DNA of 64,000 nt from Pampus argenteus (Eukaryota > Chordata > Actinopteri > Scombriformes > Stromateidae), in contig CM072863.1 in the NCBI GenBank assembly GCA_036937835.1, positions 8,128,001-8,192,000 of the forward strand. Direction: 5' to 3'. The first letter of the stretch is position 1; each line of letters starts with the position of its first letter. A program made the translations under genes and the position numbers. This document shows positions 51,906 to 64,000 of the stretch, one piece after another. Under the pieces are notes generated by a model. It saw only the letters and a program-made list of their open reading frames with translations. It did no database searches and was not told where the DNA came from.

Positions 51906-52487
51906 TTGATTAAACAATCAAACTATGAAGTAACTATTACAAACATCTCAGTTTTAAACTTTTGGACCATTTAAAAAAAAAAATGTCCATACCGTAATTT
52001 AAGGTCTTTTTTGTCTTGAGAACTTGATGAACATTTGTAATTCCTGTCACTCTCAATCCACAAGCTGTCATGTATTTAAAAAAAAATATATATACTATTA
52101 ACATGTAATAATAAAATATACTATTATTTAGTGACATAAAACACAAAGGTTTTTTTTTAAATAGACTTTTACTTTATAAACTAACCACTAACTGTCGACA
52201 TGGACTTGTGTGTTGTCGGTCCAGAGATTAATGAAGTGTAACAGTAATTTGATTTCAACAATGTGAGACAGCAAAGGACTCTGGTATTTCAATTGTTTCA
52301 CAACCTATTTGGCACCGAAGTTCAACTCCAGAACTGAAGAAAACATAATTCACTAACATACAATTTGACTCTGCTGATCCGTGAAATGGACCAGCTCGAC
52401 ACTTCGGATCATTATGATAATGATCATAACAGCCGAGTGCGTTTACTTCAGGGTACGTGAACAAACAGTAACAGTTATATAAACAAG

Positions 52488-53238
52488 TTTATTTTTTCAA
52501 ACTGTAAATAAACAATATCCATAAAAACGGTTCATTAAGCATGGATAAAATCTAGAGTAAGAAAGATGCAACAGCACATGAACTGTAAAAGTCTGAATCA
52601 AACAGGAAACATTTTTATATCACAACTGTATGTACAAAGTTAAGTAATAAAAGAGTTTGGTGAATGATCCTGCCAGGAAACCTGAATAACTAATAGACAT
52701 TTTGGTGTGTTATACAGCTAAAGGTGCAGATTTAAAAAAAAAAAAAGTAACTTTGGATCCAAATTTGAATTTAACTGTTAACAGATATCAGCTTGCTGTT
52801 TGTTGTGTGACAGCTTGTGTCGAGAGACGTCACTCCATCTTTCATTCAGCTGCTGTCTTACAAAGCATGACGTTTGCCATTTGCACTACCCCACAAACCC
52901 ATGAAATCATTTATTTCTAGCTACTTTTTTAGACATCCAAAAGCCAAAACACCGCCCCGATAACAAATAACATCAAAAGATGGCAGTTGCACATAAATAT
53001 ACAAAATAATGATATTGAAGAATTACAGTTAATTATATCTATTACAACATTCAGGGCTGAAAACAACAGCCAAACTTTCAGGACATCTATCTTCTAGAAG
53101 CTGGTTTTAAGTATTATCAAATATCCATTGAAGGATCTGACATATCCTGTAGTGTCCCACTTTGTTCGATCCAGTCACTGACCTGAAGTGAGGTCCTTAT
53201 TGCTTAGATATTAAAATGAGCCTGATGCTTTGCATAAC
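52488..53238 (-). other. cdk2: Probable cdk2 3' UTR
   Basis: Non-coding sequence following the cdk2 stop codon on the minus strand. It ends at an AATAAA signal (TTTATT on the plus strand at 52488-52493), giving a UTR of about 750 bases. The end is inferred from that signal only. Confidence 0.45.
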
Positions 53239-55656
<2,418 letters not shown>

Positions 55657-56350
55657 TTCTACAAACCTACGGTTGCTTTGTTGGTTATTTCACCGGTTGG
55701 CTGGGCTCCTGTCTTTGTGTCGAAGCTAACAACAGGCTCGGTGGCTCCGGAGACAAAGGTTAACTGACATGTAGTCAATGCGCTGCTCCTCCTGGTTAGT
55801 TCAAACGGTACCGGACACACGCACACCGCAGCCCGAAGGACGTGACCGTGTCGAGGCTAAACTTTCTCAGCTCACAGATAGAAAACAGCTAAAAAAAATC
55901 ATTTGTTGACCAGCTACTGATTATACTGGTAAATATCTGTGTTAGTGTAGCGGATGCTCCGCTGTGGAAAACAGACCTAACACAGCAGCAGCGTTTCCCG
56001 CGTTACACCGGGAGCGTTCGCTTTGTTTTGAAAAACACTCCCGACTACTACAGGCGGGCGGTGTTTCTACGTTTTTGTAATCGCTTCTAGTCCTTATCGG
56101 TAAAACCGGTAAAAAGACTGACGTTAGTGAGTAAGATAAATATTTAACAAAAAGCACTACTAAGATTTAATATTTTTAACTATACTTTCAGTTGAGTTTA
56201 AATAGTTGGTTTTAATGGTAGAGGGCGACAGTCGGGAGGATGGAGCTGTCGGGCTGAGAATCAAACATCCAACAAACGACCCTCACAGGTCACATGGTGA
56301 CACGACGATGACGTTTTACGTCATCAACGTCGAGGCGAAAGCGGTAACAA
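55657..56350 (-). promoter_or_regulatory. cdk2: cdk2 promoter region with inverted CRE pair
   Basis: CpG-enriched sequence upstream of the cdk2 start, without an obvious TATA box. A perfect inverted repeat GATGACGT-TTT-ACGTCATC at 56307-56325 places two CRE/ATF half-to-full sites face to face about 650 bases upstream of the ATG. A TCACATGG E-box is next to it at 56290-56297. The CpG content and head-to-head geometry are seen; promoter function is inferred. Confidence 0.5.
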
Positions 56351-59300
56351 GAGAACTCTGATTTGTTTTTGGTATTGATGTTACTTTACTTTACTCTTTA
56401 GATGTGTAACAAATAAGAAAAACATACTCACATTGTTATCTTTCTTATATTAACAGCTGACAATATAGATTTAAAACACTATATAAAATATACAAAAAAA
56501 TCAAGTTGACAACAAATGCAACACAAAAAATAAGTAATTTTAAATGGATTTTAAAAAGTGGAGTATTCAGCTACATCAGTTTGGTCACACAAACATTGGA
56601 CACATTTCTAAAAGTTGAACACAAGAGCTTTACAACACTGTAGTTGTTTAAACCCATGGCTTTTGTGTTTAATTTTGTATGTGTTTTAATGCACAAATAA
56701 TGGAGTCCGGTATCATGTTGGTAAATGTCAAATTAATGCGGTAAATTGAGCTTTCATCTTTTCACACACAGTACTGCAGGAGAGAATGAAGAAGATACAC
56801 AAATACGCCCTCTAATGGCAGTAAGTGTAATGTGCAACCTTTCACTGCTCTACAGAGCTGTGGTTCCCATCCTATTTCTGTCTTTACATCCATTACAACA
56901 GACATTTTGACTCGTGAAAGAATGAAAAGCACAAGTGGAACTCATAACATTAATTATGGCTCCTGTCCAGCAAAATATCTACTGTGGAAAAAAGTCTATT
57001 CAAATTCAGTTACACTCCACATATTTCCCCCCCTTGGTCATGTGTGTCATTGTCTGAATCTGTGACCCTGCCTGGGGCAAGATTAACCAGTCAGGGGGCC
57101 CTGGAGTAAAAAAAAGAGCTGCAGGTCCCCTATTAATACCCCTCCCTCCCAAACAAATGGAGAACATTGCTGTCATACTGTATGCGTCTTAACCAATAAA
57201 CCACCAGGATGCCAAAATGAGCTGTTTTAACATTCCTGCATATCTATCAAGTCTGATAAGTGAGCCTTGACATATACGCAGAACATCTGACTTTAAAAAA
57301 ACACCAACAGGATGAGGATCACATCTCTGCAACCTTTAGCATGTCTTCAGCCTGAATAAGTGAAAACACCTGTGTCACCAGATCGTCAAGAGACTTTAAA
57401 TGTAAATGTTGTGGTTCAATATGACATTTTCAACACGTTTCAGTAAGAAAAGCACAGGTGCAAATAATTAAATTAATGATGTCTGAATTTATTTTAGCTG
57501 CTTGGGTTTCAGGGTCCTGGTAGTGTGCATGCTGGCTTATTGCCATACATAATGAAATATAATGGAGCCATTATTAGTAACATCTGTGCTTTTCCTACTA
57601 TGATGAGTCCAGTATGAGTGGACCAGGAGGCATTTGGTGTTTCTGTTACTGTATGAAGAAAATATGAAAATGCCTCTGTTGGTCTTTCTACACACGGACG
57701 CATTCATACCAGCACTGCTAATGATCAAAGCCCAACAGCATCAGCTCTCTTTCTAAGTACACAGGTTGGTTGTTTCAAGTATCTCAGAGAACTTGCCACA
57801 GTTCGTCTGTGGATTCAGGTTGTCTCAGCTGCTTCTGTCTCTTCATGTCATCCCAGACTGACTCCATGATGTTGAGATCAGGGTCTCTGGGGGTCGAACC
57901 ATCTGTTACAGGACTCCTTGTTCTTCTTGTCGCTGAAGATAGTTCCTTATAACTCTTATGGCTGTATGTTTGAGATCATTCCCCCATGCTGCAGAATACA
58001 TTTGACACCTTTCTGATAGTATTGCATTATGAATAAGACTCTAAACATCTAAAGTGCCTAAAGCCTTTGCACAGTACTGTACATATATATATCCTGTTAT
58101 TCTTTCTGTTGGTGTTTGTGGTAATGAGGAAAATCTAATGACCAATAAACAGAAGGAATTAGGGTCACCGACAAAAGTCTGTGAATGCACTGAATGACTT
58201 TTATGTTTTTTTCATGAACTGATTTGACTGTCTGGTCTGATCATGAACTCAGCTTTCACAAACCAGATGGCCTTATTGATCTGTCTTTTTGTCAATTCTA
58301 AAACACTAATGTCCTTTTCCGTGAGTTAGTGCGTGAAAAAGGGAAAGCTGGTGTGTGACTGAAGGCGGGGGAAGCACTCAGTCTTTGTGTGAGTTTATAT
58401 GATTTTTAAAGCTTTTCTTTTCTATGAATCACTTTTCACACATAATTGTGCTGCTTAGACTAAAACATTACAGGAACTATGAAACCTGAAGAACTGAACT
58501 GAGGAACTATAATAGTTGAGGCAATTCCAATAAAAACTAGATTACTTTCTGCTTTGTTAATATTAGATTTTTAGCTTATGAATGAAATCATTCATTCACA
58601 CTACAAGAAATCCAGAACTTTGAATCTGTGCAACATATTGTTAAATACATCTGTTAATATTGTTGGAAAGTGAGCACGTGTACATTTCCTGAATTTCTGA
58701 ATTATAACTCTTTAAATTCATGTTAATGCCAGAAATTCCCAGGCAGGAACAACGTTGCTAAAATCCCATACAGTAGAGACTAAAGACGCTAACAGTTCCA
58801 TTTGTGGTATGTGAAGTCAGGTGCTCTGTGGGAAGGATTTATTTCCTCCTGAACTCTGCTGTGAGCACATGAGGGGTCACATGTAGTGCAGCCTGAGCAG
58901 TCTCACAGGCATGAGACATCCTCTCTGGGAAAACCACCAATCGCTCTGATCCGCTAACAGAAATCCTAATGAATCTCCATTCCAGAGTGAAGATCTTTGT
59001 TGTGCTTATTTTTTTAGAATAATATAAAATTACTCAATAATCTATTTTTTTATATAACTTTATACATATATACAATTATTATTGTTATTTTTTAAACATT
59101 GCTTATACGGTAGCTTACAGTTCACAAAAAGAAAACAGCAATGCTTTATAGTTTTATGTCACACTATATATTATCATATAAAATAATTTCTTAAAAACCC
59201 TAAAGCACATTTCTTTTTTTACTACGGTACCACATTACATTAACTCTTTCAAAGAAATTAAGAATTTCTATATATGTTTTTTTTCTTCGGAAAGGCATCT

Positions 59301-60350
59301 ATAATGCACATTTCTTTATTTGGAATATATTAACTGGTATACTGAATTAGAGTGAACTTCCAAACCAACAACGTTTAATCCAGCTTCTTTTGTGGTAACT
59401 TCCTTTATACATGTATAACATTTTAGTCCAATACTGTATGATACTAATATCGCTCTTGCTTACTGTACATATATTAAAGCATTACAGTGTTGCTTTTCTA
59501 TTTTCCATCCTTATAGAGCACAGAGTTCAGAATAACATGAATAATTAATTGTGATCAATAAATGATATCTTGTTTCAGGTGTTATTGATCTTATTTGCCA
59601 TGTCTTACCAGAAAATGCTACATGTGAGATGATTTTTTTTCTTCGGATTTAGATTAGACTAGATGTATAAACATAATAAATAATTGTAGCTGATGTATAT
59701 TTAATGATTTAATGATACTGTACTTTCTGAGTGAAAATGTTTTTTAATCACTTCCAGAATCATCTCTGTCCTCTAAATGCATTCTCGTTCTCTTCTGAAT
59801 GAAACCATAAATTAGGATTGGTCTTATCAACTGAGCACGGGTGTGTCTGCATGCTGCTGTAAGCTGCTGCAGCCTGAGGTGGACAGAAGTTATGGAGGAA
59901 TGGCTGAGGAAATAAAAGGATGCTATTGATTTGCCATCCACACAGTCATCTTGTGATGCCCATGCACACATAGCTGTAAGGTCATACGTCAGAAACAGGC
60001 ATGACTCTTTGCTCACGCTTCTCACCACTCACCATCCTAAAGCACGCACATTTTTATTGACACTGTGCAGAAAACACCCATTGATTTCCCAATAAAGAGA
60101 ATATTATCCTAATGATGTTTGTTACTGTTTGTCTTCATCTAAATTATTTTTTATTCACTTTCTCCATCATTTAGGAACCTTTTTTCTACCTTAAGTTACT
60201 GTAAATGGGTGTAAAAGAGTTGTGCATTGGACATTTTGCATTTCTGACCTTTTTGGAGCATCAAAAGACTTTTTGTCCATCATAAGGCAATGGAAATTTC
60301 TTAGAATACACAACCATAGTTAATGAAACACATCTGTTCTTCACCAAAGG
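56351..60350. other. Intergenic region between cdk2 and pmel
   Basis: The 4.9 kb between the two start codons contains no supported exon. It holds a deleted Tc1/mariner copy (57715-58080) and E-boxes of M-box type, including GGTCATGTGTG (core 57038-57044), CACATGA (58866-58872) and TCACATGT (58877-58884). The sequence at 57490-57715 looks repeat-like but I cannot name it. Confidence 0.5.
57715..58080 (-). pseudogene. Internally deleted Tc1/mariner element with transposase remnant
   Basis: On the minus strand, DPDLNIMESVWDDMKRQKQ and LRQPESTDELWQVL (about 57770-57890) are the C-terminal third of a fish Tc1 transposase, including the catalytic-region 'PDLNxIE' motif. Upstream of it a degraded LQH-DNDPKHTA-like stretch has lost its frame. 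A terminal repeat CAGTACTGTGCAAAG (reverse complement at about 58064-58079) lies immediately beyond. The N-terminal half of the gene is missing, so this is an internally deleted, dead copy. The low-coordinate terminus was not found. Confidence 0.8.
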
Positions 60351-60538
60351 GGGGCGGTGCTAATTTACAGACTCACAGTGATGTCAGAGGTGTGAAGAAA
60401 ATTTATGGTAATTCAGGGCCGAGGCCCTCTTAAAGAGAGTGAGGAGACATTTTTTTAAGTCTGTCTTGGAGTTGTGTTGGGGTTCAGGACTGCTGGGTGG
60501 GATCAGAAAAAGGAGAAGGACAAACAACCAAATACAGG
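60351..60538 (+). promoter_or_regulatory. pmel: pmel proximal promoter and 5' UTR
   Basis: Immediately upstream of the pmel ATG: a GGGGGGCGG GC-box (about 60350), a TGATGTCA near-CRE (60380s), a palindromic AGGGCCGAGGCCCT (60415-60428) and a TTAAAGA TATA-like element (about 60430). Roles are inferred from motif resemblance and position only. Confidence 0.4.
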
Positions 60539-63500
60539 ATGAGGACTGTGATGTTGCTGCTGGTGGTAGTTTTGGCTTTTACATCTACCACTGCGAAAAG
60601 TGAGTACACCAGAAATTTTTAATAACAAACTTGGTTCCATGTTTTCTCTTTTACGACAGGTGAATTTCCTCTAATTGGACAATAGTAGATAAATGTCTTC
60701 TTTATTTTGTACTGCAGAAACAGTGATTTATTATTACTATTTGATAGTATTTTGTTTACTTCCAAGGATTTTCTAGTTTTTTTCTTCTTTCACACATCTC
60801 ATTTAAAGATAATGACACTCTACAAAATACCGTAAACAAAGACAACCCGCAAAAGGATAAAATCTCATTTGTTTAAGAAAAAAATCTGAATATGAGTCTA
60901 AATTATTTGTTAAGATGAATCTCAAGGAAATTAAATCGAACGCAACTGGACGTTTCTCATCCAAGAGGCTTCATCAGTGTGTTGTTGCGTTCAATTTAAT
61001 TTCCTTGAGATAACCATGACCTGGATGAGAGTATTCACAGGCTTGTTAAGATGAATGTTTTGTTGTTGTGTGTCGCCAAGTCCAGCAGTTTCTATGATGA
61101 GAACTTCGTGAAAGTTATTCATTTGTGATTACTGCATGTCTGAATGTGTGAGATAGCGAATCTTTGTTTGGACTACAAATTTAATGGCATTTTACACCCG
61201 TGTCTTGCAAACACACTGCACATTCTGTTAAGGAGAGGGAAGATGTGCAAACGTTTACACAGCAATTTTACGCCAATACATAATAGCTTATATGCCAATT
61301 TGCATTCCACTTGTGTGTGCGACTGTTCATTCATTTTGTTTTGTTTTTTCCATTTTTAAAATCATTATAGTGAGGCCATTTTATGTAATAGTATTTTAAA
61401 ATGACCCCCTAGTATTTTCCACACACACACCCAGTGTCTGGGATCCCTCATTCCTCTAGTTGGGATTACTGATATTGCTTCTCAGCTGATAGTCACATGA
61501 AAGGGATTGAGGGGGATTGCAGGTCGTGTGACTCCCACCACCAAGAACCCCCGACACACCTCACCCTCCTCAACACCAGAAAACACAGGGCCTGCTCACG
61601 TTTACATAAACACCTCTATCATTATGTTCAAAAACCTCAATTAAACACTAATAAACAGCATTTTTAGATACATGTTTTGTTGCTTCTACTCTTAACTCTC
61701 ATCATGTTTGGTTGTTGAAAATACTTGCATGATGTGATTTTCATTTCTGAAAAGTTTGTAATCTTTCTTCCAGAGCCTAGAAGTCAGTTCACACGTTACC
61801 GCTCATGGAACTCACAGATGTATCCTGTGTGGAAAGATGGAGACGCCAGATTCAGAAACTGCTGGTCTGGTGAGGCTCTTTTCTTTTCTTTTGTGCAAGA
61901 TGTGCAACTAAATCTCTCTGTCAGTCTAAGTAAATATTTAATATTGTCTGTGATGTTATTTTCAGGTGGTGAAGTAACCTTTGATCTTAAGAATGATGCA
62001 CCCACGCTGACTGGAGCACGAGTGACCTTCAATATTAATTTAATTTTCCCACCAAACCAGACAGTGCTCTCTGATGGCCAGGTGGTCTGGGCACGAAACT
62101 GCACCGTCAATGGTGAGTTAACTTTTCTGTTAATAATGCTTTGTGAACGGGAGGCATCACAATTAACACTGAATGATTTTGTGAAGTCATCACGTGGCAA
62201 CTTTTCATAAATGCACAAAACCAAAAGGTAATAGTTATATGATCATGTTATATATATATATATCTGTGTTGATCTTCTTCCTCAGGACAACAGTATCAGG
62301 AGGGTCAGGCTGTGTATCCTGATCAAGACACTCAGTCGACCGGAGTTTTCCCTGACGGCACACCGTTCACCAGGAGCCAGAACAAGAAACCCCACTACGT
62401 GTTTGTGTGGAAGACATGGGGTAAAGATATTTCATTTTAAAATAATGTGTCTGTTTGAAACCTGGGCTACTCCATACTTTTAAAGAATGCCATGATTGTT
62501 GCATTGTGCTTCACTTGAGGTTGCATGATCACAGAAAAAGAAAAAAATCACCTGAGATGAAGAACTGAGCATAAAGAGGCTGTAAAAGTATCCAGGGGAG
62601 GTTTTTCCTCTGGCCAGTGCAGTTAAAGTTTAACATTTGCCCCAGGCCATATCATATCAACAAAACCTTTTTAGTAAACCTCTTTGGCACAACACATCAT
62701 TGCTCCCTTTACACTTTAATCATTTTTAATGTATTAATGGATTTAATTGTGCTGTACGAGAAAACATAATGTTTTGTTAACAAAACATCCTCAGTTTACT
62801 ATCTTTTTATTTTATCAAACTAGCTAAAACCTGGTCAAAGAGAACAATTGTTCTGGGGCCGCAGACCCTCAGGGGACCCCGACATGTTGGCCCATGTGGT
62901 AATTTAATTAACTGCCTAATTTGTTAGAGCCTTTAGGTTGATCCTGCATTACCACGGACTGAGCGTCAATTAGCTACAAAGAAGTCAACCTGTCCTTAGA
63001 CAGTGTTTCCTGATGAAGACGCATGTTCTTCTTTCTAATTAGGAAAAACAGAAATTACACTTTATTCCAATACGGCTTTTCAACAAATTACGTAATGAGA
63101 ATCACATGTGTAAAAGTGACATCTGTGTCCATCCATTCAACTCTGTATTTAAGGTCGTTACTGGCAGGTGGCAGATGGGCCGTCCTCCTCTCTTACCATC
63201 GGTACAGACAACATCCCCCTGGGCTCCTACAACATGGAGGTTGTCATCTATCACTGCCGTGGCCAGGACAAGTTCATCCCCCTCGGCTACGCCTCCACAA
63301 TCTTCTCCATCACAGGTGGCCCATCAACTTACATTATCTAATCTATGATCTATGCATTACGTGACAACCTCCACTATAACATCTGTACATCTTCTGTTCC
63401 ATCATCAGACCAAGTCCCCTTCACCATATCACTCGCCCAAGTCAATGACATAAACCAGGACGACACAAACTTCATCCAGAACCGAGCCATCGCTTTTAAC

Positions 63501-64000
63501 GTTAAACTCCATGATCCCAGCCAGTACCTCAGTGCCGCTGACATCAGCTTCAGCTGGGACTTTGGTGACAACACGGGAACTCTGATCTCCAGGGAGCACA
63601 CTGTCACTCACACATACCTTGAAGTTGGTACCTTCAAACCTCAGGTGGTTCTGATGGCGAGCATCCCCAATGGCTGTGGAAACCCCACTGCTGGTAGGAC
63701 TTTAAAATAATTATTCTTTTTCATCTTTTATACACACATACTGTGATTGCTGAATGAAATTTTGCTCACTTTTGCTTTTCTTTCAGCGGTTCCTGTTGAC
63801 GCCTCTGCTGCGCCAGTTGTAATTGTGATGGCCTCTACCCCTGCAGCTGTCCCAGCAGCACCAGCAGAGGGAGGAGATGCAATTGCTCTGGATGTGCCTG
63901 CTTCTGATGCCACTCTACTTGCTGCCTCTGTGCAGCCAGCGGAAGCTGCCACCAACACAGATGATGGAGAAGCGGTTGTTGATACAGACACAGAGGAGGT
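60539..64000 (+). CDS. pmel: Premelanosome protein (PMEL/Silver), 5' part, cut by window end
   Basis: Type I membrane glycoprotein whose processed lumenal fragment forms the amyloid fibrils of melanosomes. Coding exons: 60539-60599, 61774-61869, 61966-62112, 62286-62420, 63154-63315, 63409-63693 and 63787 to the window edge; every junction after exon 1 is phase 1. Residues 1 to about 19 form a signal peptide. The N-terminal region carries SWNSQMYPVWKDGD and a set of paired cysteines. A PKD domain (about 205-290) holds the WDFGD motif at 250-254. The last exon begins an Ala/Pro/Glu-rich stretch (APAEGGDA and TDDGEAVVDTDTEE), matching the repeat domain that seeds fibrils. The Kringle-like, transmembrane and dileucine parts lie outside the window. 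The donor after 63315 is GTGGCC, weaker than consensus. Fish have duplicates (pmela, pmelb); which one is unresolved. Confidence 0.93.
60919..61011. repeat. 28-bp inverted repeat (foldback) in pmel intron 1
   Basis: The left arm 60919-60946 (ATCTCAAGGAAATTAAAT...) pairs with the right arm 60984-61011 (...ATTTAATTTCCTTGAGAT), with one mismatch in 28 and a 37-base loop. The adjoining words TTTCTCATCCAAGAGGCTTCATCAG and CCATGACCTGGATGA are familiar to me from repeats in other fish genomes, so this is probably a transposon-derived foldback rather than a unique structure. Confidence 0.8.
61493..61500 (+). promoter_or_regulatory. pmel: M-box (MITF-type site) in pmel intron 1
   Basis: TCACATGA, the flanked E-box preferred by MITF/TFE factors, in AGTCACATGAAAG. 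Mammalian PMEL is an established MITF target. Whether this site is bound here is inference; an 8-mer like this also arises by chance every several tens of kilobases. Confidence 0.4.

Noticed and set aside
61796..62224. 142-codon minus-strand open frame
   Set aside because: Antisense across pmel exons 2 and 3 and the intron between them. No independent features.

Overview
This is a vertebrate nuclear genome window, almost certainly from a ray-finned (teleost) fish. It has split genes with GT-AG introns, AT-rich non-coding DNA dense in CA/GT microsatellites, Tc1/mariner and non-LTR retroelement relics, and protein-coding exons that match vertebrate families closely. There is no bacterial or viral gene system, no CRISPR array, and no RNA gene that I can support. 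All gene models were assembled by hand from reading frames, splice dinucleotides and phase, and remembered vertebrate orthologues. No search was run.

Layout. 1-10334 is gene-free as far as I can see, with a LINE 3' tail, microsatellites and blocks that could be regulatory. 10335-13440 is a probable long 3' UTR. 13441-29978 (minus) is gdf11: three coding exons separated by introns of 3.8 and 11.5 kb, with a TATA/CCAAT promoter candidate near 30460-30500. 33321-36406 (plus) is a short coiled-coil gene of the LRRFIP (Flightless-interacting) type. 39126-45296 (minus) is avil (advillin), 19 coding exons and 817 residues. 47866-50536 (plus) is olfml3, three exons and 389 residues, divergent from avil. 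53239-55656 (minus) is cdk2, seven exons and exactly 298 residues. 60539 to the window end (plus) is the 5' part of pmel, cut by the window edge inside or after its seventh exon.

How the genes relate. The set gdf11, avil, cdk2 and pmel corresponds to genes I know from human 12q13-q14. In particular, cdk2 and pmel keep the head-to-head arrangement of mammals, where both are known MITF targets. The interval between them and pmel intron 1 contain several M-box-like CATGTG/CACATG sites. olfml3 is a guest relative to the human order (OLFML3 is on human chromosome 1). The products do not form one pathway: they are a secreted TGF-beta ligand, an actin-binding protein, a secreted matrix protein, a cell-cycle kinase and a melanosome fibril protein.

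The most interesting leads are the cdk2-pmel shared upstream region, two dispersed copies of an unnamed intronic repeat carrying a CTCF-like core, two strong inverted repeats, and the compact LRRFIP-like gene.
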